DNA from: Eubacterium sp.
GTDB taxonomy: Bacteria; Bacillota; Clostridia; Lachnospirales; Lachnospiraceae
Direction of reading: 5' to 3'
Length of the DNA stretch: 52,280 bases
NCBI GenBank assembly: GCA_022764165.1
Contig: JALERM010000108.1
Coordinates: 1 to 52,280 of the forward strand
The position numbers and the translations under genes are program-made. Positions 1 through 8,676 of the stretch are shown piece by piece. Position 1 is the stretch's first letter; each line of letters begins with the position of its first letter. The notes under the pieces were generated by a model. The model was not told the origin of the DNA. It worked only from the letters and a program-made list of their open reading frames with translations, and did no database searches.

Positions 1-746
1 ATAATATCTGTTGCACACTCAATCTGCTGCACCGTCCATGTGTAGCTGAGTCCCAGACTCTCAGCAACAGGACAGTAACGCCTTGCAAAGGCATCAAGGA
101 CTTTGTGGAGGTCTTCCGGATTGATCCTGTCAGAGAGTTTCTGTGCAGTTTCAACATCGGAGATTTCAAGGAATGCGTTATCATGCATACGGTAGTCAAT
201 GTTCTTCTTTTGAAGCTTATGGGCGAGCAGATTATGCCCATTCATATAGAACTGCAGACGGAACGGTGCCCAAGTCGGGACACGCAGATAACACAGGCCA
301 AGTTCTTTATCAATGAAATAAAAATAATAATGGAGACATTTACTCTGGTCAAATTTAAGGAATGTCCTGCCAGTAGTTTTATCATGCCATGGTTTATAGG
401 TATTGCACTGCTCCATGGCAGAAAAAATATGGAGCAGTCCTTCAGTCTTACCGGTTTTGGAGATGATCTCCTGGATGCGTTCATCTTTACGGAAGGCACG
501 GAGTTTGCGGATGAATTCAATCTCAATACCGTTTTCATCAGCAATGCGCTGTGCATTCTGCCTAACCTGTTCCGTAAGAGGCTGAGAAAAATCTGAAAAA
601 TCAAAAATACGGATAGAATTGGTGTTCAGGTAGTTGGTCATACCCTTAGCGTGACTCCACCCAGGGATATATCCCTGGATGATCATACGGTCATAACAGG
701 TAATAGTACCATAGATTCTGTCAGCATATTTATCCGTAAGTAACAT
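1..746 (-). CDS. Unrecognised conserved protein, 3'-truncated by the window edge; possibly mobile-element borne
   Basis: A minus-strand frame starts at ATG 746 and stays open for 248 codons to the window edge, so the C-terminus is missing. It opens MLLTDKYADRIYGT and has aromatic-rich blocks KPWHDK, CLHYYFYF, CYLRVPTWAPFRLQ and FYMNGHN. From memory, unverified, these blocks belong to a family of about 400-500 residue proteins of unknown function, often multicopy, sometimes mislabelled MarR-like; multicopy occurrence would suggest mobility. No DDE, HUH or serine/tyrosine recombinase motif is visible in the part seen. A GGGGGATG ribosome binding site and a good promoter precede it, so it looks intact at its 5' end. 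Function is not assigned. The shorter frames on the opposite strand are shadows of this gene. Confidence 0.6.
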   Translation of the reverse strand, partial: MLLTDKYADRIYGTITCYDRMIIQGYIPGWSHAKGMTNYLNTNSIRIFDFSDFSQPLTEQVRQNAQRIADENGIEIEFIRKLRAFRKDERIQEIISKTGKTEGLLHIFSAMEQCNTYKPWHDKTTGRTFLKFDQSKCLHYYFYFIDKELGLCYLRVPTWAPFRLQFYMNGHNLLAHKLQKKNIDYRMHDNAFLEISDVETAQKLSDRINPEDLHKVLDAFARRYCPVAESLGLSYTWTVQQIECATDI

Positions 747-773
747 AAACACATCCCCCAACGTTTTTCTTTA

Positions 774-802
774 ATTGTACTCGAAACGAGGAGGAAATGC
801 AA
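774..802 (-). promoter_or_regulatory. Sigma-A promoter for the left-edge gene
   Basis: Read on the minus strand: -35 TTGCAT (797-802), 17-base spacer, -10 TACAAT (774-779), ending 28 bases upstream of the ATG at 746. Position and spacing fit a housekeeping promoter; expression is inferred only. Confidence 0.55.
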
Positions 803-826
803 AACTTTTCCGGTTTATCCGGGTTA

Positions 827-885
827 GGAGTTACAATAGGAGGCAGATTGACGCAATCAGTCTGCCCCTTGTAACTCCTTTTTGT
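827..885 (+). terminator. Long hairpin with T-tract, terminator-like
   Basis: GGAGTTACAA (827-836) pairs exactly with TTGTAACTCC (869-878), with an inner GGCAGA/TCTGCC pairing, followed by a T-rich stretch. On the plus strand this is a rho-independent terminator shape, but no plus-strand gene precedes it inside the window. It lies just upstream of the minus-strand left-edge gene, so it may insulate that gene or mark the end of a mobile element. Confidence 0.5.
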
Positions 886-1109
886 TGCCCTCTGGGATAA
901 TTGAATAACATGCTGCCTGGTATTCAGAGCAGTAAAGAACATGGATACAGTAGGTCTAAGATGACTGAAAAGAATCTATTGCTTTATTATAAAGAAATGC
1001 AGTTTGCCAAGCAGGAACGGAAAAAATATCCTTGAAGGATGACATTGCACTTTTGAAGGTGGCGTATTATACTATTGGTGGCAACAGAAAAAGGAGCGAA
1101 CGAAGTTCT
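886..1109. other. Gap without a supported gene
   Basis: Between the hairpin and the phosphatase gene only a 24-codon frame (ATG 961, stop at 1033-1035, MTEKNLLLYYKE...) is visible. It lacks a convincing ribosome binding site and is not recognised. It may be a remnant of a decayed gene; no function is claimed. Confidence 0.3.
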
Positions 1110-1577
1110 ATGAAACGGGTTTTGGTTAAATCAGTCTATGACACATTTGAATATGTGATGCAGCATTACTATCCTTTTGGATTAGAGGAACTTGTAGAGA
1201 AGTCAGATACTTATGTTGTTATTTCTATTCAGGATACACATACGAATGGATTTGGATTTATATTCAGAGAAAACCAATTTTGTAAAGGAGTGCTGACACT
1301 TTACTTTGATGATATTGTGAAAGAAGTTGAGGGGGCTGTCCTGTTTACGGATGAGATGGCAGATCAGATTATAGATTTTATCCAGGAACATAGGAGTGTA
1401 GATACACTGTTGGTTCATTGCTATGCCGGTCAGTCCAGATCCCGTGCAGTCGGAGCTTTTGCAGTTAAAATGCTTGGTGGAGATAATTCCAGACATTTTA
1501 AAATGAAGAGTCCAAATCAATACGTATATGATGTATTGGAGTCAGTATGGATACGTAGAATATTAGAAAATGCATAA
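1110..1577 (+). CDS. Dual-specificity / tyrosine phosphatase-like protein
   Basis: 155 residues from ATG 1110 (AAGGAG at 1091-1096). An in-frame start at 1032 exists but has no good ribosome binding site. The C-terminal half contains HCYAGQSRSRA, matching the cysteine phosphatase P-loop H-C-x5-R-S/T, so the thiolate nucleophile and phosphate-binding arginine are present. The protein is short and has no signal peptide or membrane segment, implying a cytoplasmic enzyme. Such small phosphatase-like proteins are common in phages and accessory regions of Firmicutes (recalled, not checked). It stands alone between the unrecognised left-edge gene and the ThrE pair. Substrate unknown; dephosphorylation of protein or nucleotide is inference. 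Confidence 0.65.
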   Translation: MKRVLVKSVYDTFEYVMQHYYPFGLEELVEKSDTYVVISIQDTHTNGFGFIFRENQFCKGVLTLYFDDIVKEVEGAVLFTDEMADQIIDFIQEHRSVDTLLVHCYAGQSRSRAVGAFAVKMLGGDNSRHFKMKSPNQYVYDVLESVWIRRILENA

Positions 1578-1712
1578 GTGTGAAAGAATAAAAAAACGTT
1601 GGAAAATTATTCAATCGAAGTATGTAGTTATTAATTGTTTGTGTTTGGCGAAACAGTTGTGTCAGACGGATATTTTTGAACCAAGCGATGAGATTAAAAG
1701 GGAGATATAAAA

Positions 1713-2498
1713 GTGAATACCCCCAGTGATAAAGAAGTCATGGAACTGGCCCTTCAAGCGGGTCATATTCTTCTTGAAAACGGAGCTGAAATTTTCCGTG
1801 TGGAAGAAACGATGGATCGAATATGCAGGCATTACGGTGTGCAGTCGGGAAATGAGTTTGTTTTGAGTAACGGTATTTTTGTGACAGCGGGAAGTGAGAA
1901 GGAAAAGTTTTTTGCAAAAGTACAGCATATTCCGGTGAGCGGTACACACCTGGACAGAGTGACTGCGGTGAATCAGCTTTCCCGTGAAATTGAAGAGGGA
2001 AAGTATACAGTTGCACAGGCAATGGAGGAGATTAATAAAATAAAGAATATGCCGGACAAGCGAAAAAGTGTGCAGATTCTTGCTTCAGGTTTGGGCAGTG
2101 CAGCATTTTGCTATTTATTTGGAGGGAATCTGTGGGACAGTACTGCGGCATTTTTAGTCGGGTTGGTGCTCTATGGATATGTTTTGCAGATTAGCAGTCC
2201 GCACCTGTCTAAGATTGTAGGAAACATCGGCGGCGGTGCACTGGTGACTGTGCTCTGTGGAATTATGTATCTGACAGGATTTGGTAAGCATCTTAACTAT
2301 ATGATTATCGGTTCGATTATGCCCCTGGTTCCCGGAGTGCCCTTTACCAATGCGATTCGTGATATAGCAGATGGTGATTATATTTCGGGAGCAGTAAGAA
2401 TGCTGGATGCACTTTTGGTATTTTTGTGCATTGCCATAGGAGTCGGAATGGGAATTGCTGTTATGAGCCGATTGACAGGAGGAGGAATATTATTATGA
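1713..2498 (+). CDS. Threonine/serine exporter family, N-terminal component (ThrE/DUF1212, YjjP-like)
   Basis: 261 residues from GTG 1713, with AAGGGAGA ahead of it. The soluble N-terminal part (about residues 1-115) contains the ThrE-family signature around ALQAGHILLENGAEIFRVEET, followed by about five hydrophobic segments from residue 120 to the end, including LVPGVPFTNAIRD, typical of the family. In Corynebacterium ThrE is one polypeptide exporting threonine and serine; in many Firmicutes and in E. coli YjjP-YjjB it is split, as here. The stop overlaps the start of the partner gene (ATGA), indicating translational coupling. Substrate in this organism could be an amino acid or a dicarboxylate; not determinable from sequence. 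Confidence 0.88.
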   Translation: MNTPSDKEVMELALQAGHILLENGAEIFRVEETMDRICRHYGVQSGNEFVLSNGIFVTAGSEKEKFFAKVQHIPVSGTHLDRVTAVNQLSREIEEGKYTVAQAMEEINKIKNMPDKRKSVQILASGLGSAAFCYLFGGNLWDSTAAFLVGLVLYGYVLQISSPHLSKIVGNIGGGALVTVLCGIMYLTGFGKHLNYMIIGSIMPLVPGVPFTNAIRDIADGDYISGAVRMLDALLVFLCIAIGVGMGIAVMSRLTGGGILL

Positions 2499-2941
2499 TC
2501 ATGCAGCTTATCGCAGCAATGGCAGGTACGATTGCATTTTCTGTGCTTTTCAGTGTTCCCCGAAAGTATTACATATACTGCGGCCTGATCGGGGGAGCTG
2601 GATGGGGTATTTATTCTTTGCTGCAGGGAGCAAGTAGCCCTGCAATCGCTTCTATGTTTGCAACTATGGTGGTAATTTTTTTATCAAGATTTGCGGCGGT
2701 ATGGCAGCGATGCCCGGTTACTATTTTCCTGATATCCGGGATATTTCCGCTGGTTCCCGGGGCTGGAGTTTACTGGACTGCCTATTATATTGTGACAGAT
2801 CAGCTTCGTCTTGCGGTACAGACAGGGTATCAGGCGGTAAAATGTGCGGTTGCCATTGTACTGGGAATCGTATTTATCTTTGAACTGCCGCAGAAGATGT
2901 TTTTATCGATTTTGAAAAAGATTTCCCCGGGGAAAATGTAA
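2495..2941 (+). CDS. Threonine/serine exporter family, C-terminal component (DUF3815, YjjB-like)
   Basis: 148 residues from ATG 2495, preceded by GGAGGAGG inside the end of the upstream gene. Almost entirely hydrophobic: about four to five membrane segments, with FLISGIFPLVPGAGVYWTAYY matching the LVPG motif also found in its partner. This is the second half of a split ThrE transporter in the cytoplasmic membrane and is expected to work only with the 1713-2498 product. Start chosen because the longer frame from 2426 would run far into the upstream gene without a ribosome binding site. The final codons (ILKKISPGKM) are part of the downstream terminator palindrome. Confidence 0.85.
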   Translation: MIMQLIAAMAGTIAFSVLFSVPRKYYIYCGLIGGAGWGIYSLLQGASSPAIASMFATMVVIFLSRFAAVWQRCPVTIFLISGIFPLVPGAGVYWTAYYIVTDQLRLAVQTGYQAVKCAVAIVLGIVFIFELPQKMFLSILKKISPGKM

Positions 2942-2964
2942 AAATCCCCGGGGAAATCTTTTTC
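2914..2964. terminator. Bidirectional terminator built on a doubled CCCCGGGG palindrome
   Basis: A 19-base arm (2914-2932, GAAAAAGATTTCCCCGGGG) is the exact inverse of 2946-2964, loop of 13 bases. It lies between two convergent genes and overlaps the stop codons of both (TAA at 2939-2941; minus-strand gene ends at 2963), so it serves both directions. Its core recurs at 35768-35796 with one change in the loop. Confidence 0.85.
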
Positions 2965-5566
2965 AAATCAGTCCGAATGCTTTGGAACATTCCATGACAA
3001 CAAGTGGTACAAAGATTAGCCCCAATCCGATAAGGTAAAGTTTTGCCGGAAGGAGCGCCAGTCCAAATGGTATGGAAAGTGGTGTAAACAGAACCAAAAC
3101 GACCATAATTATGGAAATCAGTGCGGCACCGTTCAGCTTTTTGTTACTGAAGATTCCGATTTTGAATAAAGAATGTTCAGAACGCATATTGAATGCCTGA
3201 ACTACCTGTGACAGGGAGAGAACCATGAAGGCCAGGGTCTGTCCGCCTGATACAGTACCAGTGACAGTTTCGCCGGTTTTGTAAGCAATCAGAGACAGAA
3301 GACCGAACATGACACCCTGCAGGAAAATGCGTACTCCGAAGCCGTGAGCAAATATGCCTTCATTTTTCGGGCGGGGTTTCTGCAGCATTACATCAGCTTC
3401 CACCTCTTCCATACCCAGTGCTATGGCAGGGAGACTGTCCGTGACCAGGTTGATCCACAAAAGTTGCATGGAGAGCAGCGGAGTTTTGTGCCACAGAAGC
3501 ATAGCTACAAATACGAGAAGGACTTCTCCGATATTGGTGCCCAGAAGAAAGCCGACAACTTTCATGATGTTGGCGTAAATGCCCCGGCCTTCCCGAACGG
3601 CGTCTACAATTGTAGCAAAATTATCATCGGTCAGTGTAATATCTGCGGCTCCTTTTGCCACATCAGTACCGGTGATGCCCATGGCACATCCGATATCGGC
3701 TGCTTTCAGTGCCGGTGCATCGTTGACACCGTCGCCTGTCATGGAAACAATCTGATTTTTCCGCTGCCATGCTTTCACAATTCGGATTTTGTTCTCCGGG
3801 GATACTCTCGCATACACGGAAATATGTTCCACTTCATCTTCTAACTGACTGTCTGTCATGGCATCCAGTTCGGCACCCGTGAGAGCTTTGTCCCCGTCTT
3901 CCAGAATACCAAGTTCCCTTGCGATCGCAGAAGCAGTGACCACATGATCTCCGGTGATCATGACTGGCTTGATACCGGCCTTTCGACATACTGCAACGGC
4001 TTCTTTTGCCTCCGGGCGGGGTGGGTCGATCATGCCCACAAGTCCAAGGAAAATGAGATTATTTTCCAGAAGTTCGGAAGAAGGATTTTCCGGGACTTCA
4101 TCCAGTTCTTTATAAGCCAGTGCGAGGACACGAAGAGCCGAATTACTCATTTCATAATTCATTTCCGCTGCCTTCTTAAAATTACCGCTGACACAGCGGT
4201 TGGTCAGCATATCGAAGGCGCCTTTTACAATTACAATATTTTTTCCGTCAATTTGATTTACTGTACTCATCAGCTTCCGGTCTGAATCAAAGGGAAGCTC
4301 GGCCAGGCGCGGATAAGCGGCACAGAGGTCATTCTTTTCCATACCATTTTTGTGTGCGGCTACAATGATTGCGGTTTCTGTAGGATCTCCCACATGCTGT
4401 TCGCCGTCTGCACCAAAAACCACAGAACTGTCGGAACATAAAGTTCCGTACATCAAAAGCTTGCGGATAGAATCCGAATTCTGTGTTCCGATTTCTTCCG
4501 TAGAATCCATACCTTCCAGATAACCTTTTACCAGGGTCATTCGGTTTTGTGTCAATGTTCCGGTCTTATCAGAGCAAATGACGGAGGCACTTCCCAGTGT
4601 TTCCACAGCCGGAAGCCGTCGGATAATAGCATTTTTTCGGACCATTTTCTGAACGCCGATGGAGAGTACGATGGTGACGATGGCCGGAAGTCCCTCAGGA
4701 ATAGCGGAGACAGCCAGTGAAACAGCTGTCATAAAAATTTCCATGGCCGGAATACCGTTCAATATGCCGACAATAAAAATAACAGCACAGGCGGCCAGTG
4801 CAAGAAATCCCAGTTGTTTTCCAAGAACAGCAAGTTTTTGCTGCAATGGTGTCTGTCCTTCATTTTCACTTTCCAGAAGATTGGCAATTTTTCCCATTTC
4901 CGTATTCATACCGGTAGCGGTAATGACAGCAAGTCCCGTTCCGTAAGTAACACTGCATCCGGAAAATATCATATTGCATCGGTCGCCCAGAGGAGCATTC
5001 TCGTCGATGACTATGTCTGCTTCTTTTTCAGCGGGAACAGATTCTCCCGTCAGTGCAGATTCCTCAACTTTCAGGCTGGTGCTTTTTAAAAGACGTCCGT
5101 CTGCCGGGATAAAATCGCCCGCCTCCAGTCGTACAATATCGCCCGGAACTATCTGAGACGCTTCCAAAACTTTTTCTTCGCCATCGCGCAGGACTTTGGC
5201 ATGAGGAGCTGAAAGACTTTTCAGTGCATCCAGGGCCTTTTCTGCTTTGCTCTCCTGCATCATCCCCATAATGGCATTGATGACAACAATGAGAAGGATC
5301 AGCAGAGGCTCAAAAAATTCTTTGGGATCACCTTCCGTGCAGGCAATGATGAAAGATACAATTGCTGCAAGAATTAAAATAAGGATCATGGCATCTTTGA
5401 ACTGGTCAAAGAATCGCTGCAGGTTGGTTTTCTTCTTCTGCTCCCTGAGTTTATTCTCGCCATATTGCTGCAGACGTTCCTGAGCCTGTGGGGATGAAAG
5501 TCCAACAGCTGCATTGGATGACAGAGAATCGACAGTTTGTTTGCTTGTTAATGTGTGATAAGTCAA
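2963..5566 (-). CDS. P-type cation-transporting ATPase, calcium (type II) class
   Basis: 867 residues from TTG 5566, chosen because AAAGGAGGG lies 8-9 bases ahead; a 34-codon longer frame lacks such a site. Domain order is cation-ATPase N-domain, actuator with ALTGES, M4 with PEGLPA, phosphorylation site DKTGTLT (Asp is the phospho-acceptor), nucleotide domain, hinge [12 protein letters not shown], then C-terminal membrane helices with TNIGE and [12 protein letters not shown]. The PEGLPA, NxGE and NLVTDxLPA motifs are those of SERCA/PMCA-type Ca2+ pumps rather than heavy-metal or K+ pumps. It would expel or sequester Ca2+ using ATP at the plasma membrane. Mn2+ transport is an alternative. Convergent with the ThrE pair and divergent from lrgAB. 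Confidence 0.93.
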   Translation of the reverse strand: MTYHTLTSKQTVDSLSSNAAVGLSSPQAQERLQQYGENKLREQKKKTNLQRFFDQFKDAMILILILAAIVSFIIACTEGDPKEFFEPLLILLIVVINAIMGMMQESKAEKALDALKSLSAPHAKVLRDGEEKVLEASQIVPGDIVRLEAGDFIPADGRLLKSTSLKVEESALTGESVPAEKEADIVIDENAPLGDRCNMIFSGCSVTYGTGLAVITATGMNTEMGKIANLLESENEGQTPLQQKLAVLGKQLGFLALAACAVIFIVGILNGIPAMEIFMTAVSLAVSAIPEGLPAIVTIVLSIGVQKMVRKNAIIRRLPAVETLGSASVICSDKTGTLTQNRMTLVKGYLEGMDSTEEIGTQNSDSIRKLLMYGTLCSDSSVVFGADGEQHVGDPTETAIIVAAHKNGMEKNDLCAAYPRLAELPFDSDRKLMSTVNQIDGKNIVIVKGAFDMLTNRCVSGNFKKAAEMNYEMSNSALRVLALAYKELDEVPENPSSELLENNLIFLGLVGMIDPPRPEAKEAVAVCRKAGIKPVMITGDHVVTASAIARELGILEDGDKALTGAELDAMTDSQLEDEVEHISVYARVSPENKIRIVKAWQRKNQIVSMTGDGVNDAPALKAADIGCAMGITGTDVAKGAADITLTDDNFATIVDAVREGRGIYANIMKVVGFLLGTNIGEVLLVFVAMLLWHKTPLLSMQLLWINLVTDSLPAIALGMEEVEADVMLQKPRPKNEGIFAHGFGVRIFLQGVMFGLLSLIAYKTGETVTGTVSGGQTLAFMVLSLSQVVQAFNMRSEHSLFKIGIFSNKKLNGAALISIIMVVLVLFTPLSIPFGLALLPAKLYLIGLGLIFVPLVVMECSKAFGLI

Positions 5567-5588
5567 ATAAATCCCTCCTTTAGATTTT

Positions 5589-5617
5589 AGTATAACAAAA
5601 TACAGATATAATTTCAT
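5589..5617 (-). promoter_or_regulatory. Probable promoter of the P-type ATPase gene
   Basis: Minus strand -10 TATACT (5589-5594), 17-base spacer, weak -35 ATGAAA (5612-5617). Ends 23 bases ahead of the TTG start at 5566. Confidence 0.5.
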
Positions 5618-5671
5618 TGTTTTCAGTAAAATAAATATAAAATTTTTATAATGCGTTTGGCTGCCCATATA

Positions 5672-5700
5672 TTGACTTTCAAAGTAAATCCTCGTATAAT
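5672..5700 (+). promoter_or_regulatory. Sigma-A promoter of lrgAB-gntR
   Basis: -35 TTGACT (5672-5677), 17-base spacer, -10 TATAAT (5695-5700), 38 bases upstream of the lrgA ATG. Near-consensus. The spacer to start contains TGGTACTACCAGTT, a short dyad (ACTGGTACTACCAGT) at about 5703-5717 that could be an operator for the GntR product of the same operon. Confidence 0.7.
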
Positions 5701-5738
5701 TAACTGGTACTACCAGTTGAAGGAAGGATATTTATATT

Positions 5739-6098
5739 ATGAAGTATGTGCGACAGTTTTGTATTATTCTGGTATTTTCTTTTTTGGGAGAAATACTGCA
5801 TACGCTGATTCCCCTGCCAATACCTGCCAGTGTGTATGGTCTGGTGCTTTTACTGACCGCTCTGTGTGCCAGGATTGTAAGTGTTGAACAGGTGAAAGAA
5901 GCTGCAAAGTTTCTGATTGAGATTATGCCTGTGATGTTTATTCCGGCTGCGGCAGGGTTGTTGACAGCATGGAGAGATTTGAAACCTGTAGTTTTGCCCG
6001 TGGCTATTATTACCGCTGCGACGACAGTTCTTGTAATGGCAATGACCGGCCGTGTGACACAGGCAATGATTCGAAGAGAAAAGAGGAGAAGAAAATGA
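5739..6098 (+). CDS. lrgA: CidA/LrgA family membrane protein
   Basis: 119 residues, four predicted membrane segments (about 5-23, 27-46, 62-82, 88-108) and a basic C-terminus (RREKRRRK). The LPIPASVYGLVLL stretch matches the family motif P-x-P-x-S-x-x-G-x-x-L. Historically described as holin/antiholin-like proteins affecting murein hydrolase export; in Bacillus the homologous pair PftA-PftB is a pyruvate facilitator. The ATGA overlap with lrgB (6095-6098) indicates coupling. With a GntR regulator as third gene, an organic-acid transport role is the better inference here, but the sequence alone does not decide. Confidence 0.85.
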   Translation: MKYVRQFCIILVFSFLGEILHTLIPLPIPASVYGLVLLLTALCARIVSVEQVKEAAKFLIEIMPVMFIPAAAGLLTAWRDLKPVVLPVAIITAATTVLVMAMTGRVTQAMIRREKRRRK

Positions 6099-6787
6099 AA
6101 GAATTTGTGACGGACTCTGTATTTTTCGGAGCTTTGCTAAGCCTTGCCGCTTATGAGTTGGGTCTGCTGCTGAAGAAAAAATTCAAATTAGCCGTATTTA
6201 ATCCCCTTCTGATTGCTTCAGCCTGTGTGATCTGTGTGCTGCTGGCATTTGATATTGATTATAAGCATTACAACGCAGGAGGTCAGTATCTTTCGTATCT
6301 GCTGACACCAGCAACGGTATGTCTGGCCGTTCCTCTGTATGAACAGATGGAGTTGCTTAAGAAAAATCTAAAAGCAGTGGCAGCCGGAATTCTATCAGGA
6401 GTGGCAGCCAGTATCGTTGGGGTGTTTCTTCTGTCTCTTTTATTTCATTTGGATCATCAGCAGTATGTCACGCTTCTTCCCAAATCCATTACCACAGCCA
6501 TCGGCATGGGAGTTTCAGAGGAAATGGGCGGTATTGTGACAATCACGGTGGCAGTTATTGTACTTACCGGGGTTCTGGGAAACGTAATTGCGGATCTTGT
6601 TTGTAAGGTATTTAAAATTGAAGAACCGATTGCCCGTGGTCTGGCACTGGGGACATCTGCGCATGCCATTGGAACTGCAAAAGCGATGGAAATGGGAGAA
6701 ACTGAGGGTGCGATGAGCAGTCTGGCAATTGCAGTGGCCGGGCTTTTGACAGCGGTGGCTGCTCCATTATTTGCAGGATGGATTTAG
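6095..6787 (+). CDS. lrgB: CidB/LrgB family membrane protein
   Basis: 230 residues from ATG 6095, AGAGGAGAAG ahead. The family signature is clear: FNPLLIAS near residue 35, then [32 protein letters not shown] and the C-terminal [17 protein letters not shown]. About six to seven membrane helices fill the protein. It is the partner of LrgA in one complex, either in control of autolysis or pyruvate flux. The frame extends further upstream, but that part is lrgA read out of frame. Nine bases separate it from the regulator gene. Confidence 0.92.
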   Translation: MKEFVTDSVFFGALLSLAAYELGLLLKKKFKLAVFNPLLIASACVICVLLAFDIDYKHYNAGGQYLSYLLTPATVCLAVPLYEQMELLKKNLKAVAAGILSGVAASIVGVFLLSLLFHLDHQQYVTLLPKSITTAIGMGVSEEMGGIVTITVAVIVLTGVLGNVIADLVCKVFKIEEPIARGLALGTSAHAIGTAKAMEMGETEGAMSSLAIAVAGLLTAVAAPLFAGWI

Positions 6788-6796
6788 GAGAGAAAG

Positions 6797-7501
6797 ATGG
6801 AAAAAACACAAAAAACGAAACCGGACAAAACGTATTATCAGGTGATTGCCTACATTATGGAAATGATAAAAGAAGGAAAACTTTCATTTTACAGCAAACT
6901 TCCATCGGAGAGAGAATTGATGGAAACTCTGGGAATGGGAAGAAATTCTGTCCGGGAGGCATTGCGCACGCTGGAGAATATTGGACTGGTGGAAAGTTGC
7001 CACGGTAAAGGTAATTTTCTTGTCAACCATATGGGAGAAAGCCTGAGCAGTGTATTTTCGGTGCTTTTATTTACCGGAGAAAGCAATTATCTGGAGGTAA
7101 GTCAGTTAAGACGTGCCATAGAAGTACAGGCATTTGCACAGGCAGCTGACCGAATTACGGAGGATGACAGGAACAGGTTTGCAGGTATTATACTGAAAAT
7201 GGACACGGGGACTCATGAAGAACGTGTGCAGGCTGATGAGGATTTTCATCAGTTATTGATTCAGTGCTCCGGTAATCATTTGCTGGTATTGTTGATGGAT
7301 GCACTTTCTTATGTATGCAGGGAAGAAATTTTGATGATATTGGAAAATCAGGCAGTGGAGCATGTGGAGCAGTGGAAAACACTTCACAGGCGAATTTTTG
7401 ATTACCTGATGATAGGTGACAAAGAGCAAGGGGTAGATGCTTTGCTGGATCACTATCGCTGGGGTGACAGCCTGCTGGGAGAAAAAAGTTATTCACGGTA
7501 G
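6797..7501 (+). CDS. GntR family regulator, FadR/FCD subfamily
   Basis: 234 residues. N-terminal winged helix (about 12-80) with KLPSERELMETLGMGRNSVR, the GntR recognition helix region; C-terminal all-helical FCD domain (about 95-225), including EDFHQLLIQCSGNHLL and a later HRRIFDYL, providing the metal/ligand-binding histidines typical of FCD. Members such as PdhR and LldR sense pyruvate or lactate. It is the third gene of the lrgAB operon, only 9 bases after lrgB, so it probably controls that operon according to an organic acid; the ligand is inferred. Confidence 0.85.
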   Translation: MEKTQKTKPDKTYYQVIAYIMEMIKEGKLSFYSKLPSERELMETLGMGRNSVREALRTLENIGLVESCHGKGNFLVNHMGESLSSVFSVLLFTGESNYLEVSQLRRAIEVQAFAQAADRITEDDRNRFAGIILKMDTGTHEERVQADEDFHQLLIQCSGNHLLVLLMDALSYVCREEILMILENQAVEHVEQWKTLHRRIFDYLMIGDKEQGVDALLDHYRWGDSLLGEKSYSR

Positions 7502-7526
7502 TCTGATGGTTTACTAAGATAAAGTG

Positions 7527-7555
7527 TTGAAATGAAAAGTGAAATATGATAGGAT
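7527..7555 (+). promoter_or_regulatory. Sigma-A promoter of ddh
   Basis: -35 TTGAAA (7527-7532), 17-base spacer, -10 TAGGAT (7550-7555); start codon at 7589 with AGGAGG at 7576-7581. Confidence 0.6.
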
Positions 7556-7588
7556 GTTTTGGAGAAATTTATTCAGGAGGGACTGAAC

Positions 7589-8578
7589 ATGGGAAAAATC
7601 AGAATTGGAATTGCAGGTTATGGTAACCTTGGAAAAGGTGTGGAAATGGCAATCCGCCAGAATGATGATATGGAACTGGCAGGCGTATTCACCCGTCGTG
7701 CTCCGGAAAGTGTAAAACTGGCAACACCAGGCGTAAAGGCTTACAGACTGGAAGATGCAAAAGATATGAAAGACCAGATCGATGTTATGATTATCTGTGG
7801 AGGAAGTGCAACAGATCTCCCAAAACAGACACCGGAACTGGCAAAATATTTTGATGTTATTGACAGCTTTGATACACATGCGAACATTCCGCAGCATTTC
7901 CAGGCTGTAGATGAAGCATGCAGGGCTAATGGTAATGCGGCACTTATTTCTGTTGGATGGGATCCGGGTCTGTTTTCGCTGAACAGAATTTATGCGGAAT
8001 CTATTCTTCCGAATGGAAAAACTTATACCTTCTGGGGCAAAGGTGTCAGCCAGGGCCATTCTGATGCCATTCGTCGTATTCCGGGTGTAAAACGCGGTAT
8101 TCAGTACACTGTTCCGGTAGAAGATGCTATGGAGCAGGTACGTTCCGGAAAACAGCCGGAGCTTACAACACGCCAGAAACATACCAGAGAGTGCTTTGTG
8201 GTTGCAGAAGAGGGAGCAGATCTGAAAGAGATAGAAAATTCCATCAAAACCATGAAAAATTATTTTGATGAATATGATACCACAGTAAACTTTATCACAG
8301 AGGAAGAATTTGATGCAGTACACAACAAGATGCCTCACGGCGGATTTGTTATGAGAAGCGGAATGACAGGAGATGGAGAAAAGACACATCAGATGATCGA
8401 ATATTCACTGAAACTGGAATCCAATCCGGAATTCACCTCCAGTGTACTGGTTGCTTATGCAAGAGCCCTGAAACGCATGAAAGACGAAGGTGCCGTAGGA
8501 TGCAAGACCGTCTTTGACGTAGCCCCGGCTTACCTTTCACCGCTCAGCGGAGAAGAAATCAGAGCACATCTGCTGTAG
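7589..8578 (+). CDS. ddh: meso-Diaminopimelate D-dehydrogenase
   Basis: 329 residues from ATG 7589, the usual size of the family. N-terminal Rossmann fold with GIAGYGNLGKG (NADP binding), followed by FTRRAPES; DSFDTHANIP and SVGWDPGLFSLNR are characteristic of the diaminopimelate dehydrogenase substrate domain. It catalyses NADPH-dependent reductive amination of tetrahydrodipicolinate to meso-diaminopimelate in one step, supplying lysine and the peptidoglycan cross-link residue. Single-gene unit with its own promoter and a large terminator shared with the convergent gene. A ten-codon longer frame begins at 7559 but lacks a ribosome binding site. Confidence 0.95.
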   Translation: MGKIRIGIAGYGNLGKGVEMAIRQNDDMELAGVFTRRAPESVKLATPGVKAYRLEDAKDMKDQIDVMIICGGSATDLPKQTPELAKYFDVIDSFDTHANIPQHFQAVDEACRANGNAALISVGWDPGLFSLNRIYAESILPNGKTYTFWGKGVSQGHSDAIRRIPGVKRGIQYTVPVEDAMEQVRSGKQPELTTRQKHTRECFVVAEEGADLKEIENSIKTMKNYFDEYDTTVNFITEEEFDAVHNKMPHGGFVMRSGMTGDGEKTHQMIEYSLKLESNPEFTSSVLVAYARALKRMKDEGAVGCKTVFDVAPAYLSPLSGEEIRAHLL

Positions 8579-8583
8579 AAGAT

Positions 8584-8673
8584 ACTTTTTTTGTGATTCT
8601 TTTGCATAGGGACGAAAACTTCTTATTATTTTTTCAGAAGCGGGCGTCCCATTGCAAAAGAATCACAAAAAGT
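8584..8673. terminator. Large bidirectional hairpin between ddh and pfoR-like gene
   Basis: The arm from 8584 (ACTTTTTTTGTGATTCTTTT...AGGGACG, to 8614) is matched by the inverse at 8645-8673 (CGTCCC...AGAATCACAAAAAGT) with few mismatches. Loop about 30 bases. T-rich on one side and A-rich on the other, so it can terminate both convergent transcripts. Confidence 0.75.
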
Positions 8674-8676
8674 TTA

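Noticed and set aside
105-596. 163-codon plus-strand frame at the left edge
   Set aside because: The minus-strand frame over the same bases has a promoter, ribosome binding site and conserved-looking blocks; this frame has none.
7514-8389. Long open frame antisense to ddh (about 290 codons)
   Set aside because: No ribosome binding site and low-complexity sequence rich in Cys, Phe and His; ddh on the plus strand is unambiguous. It is a codon-usage shadow.
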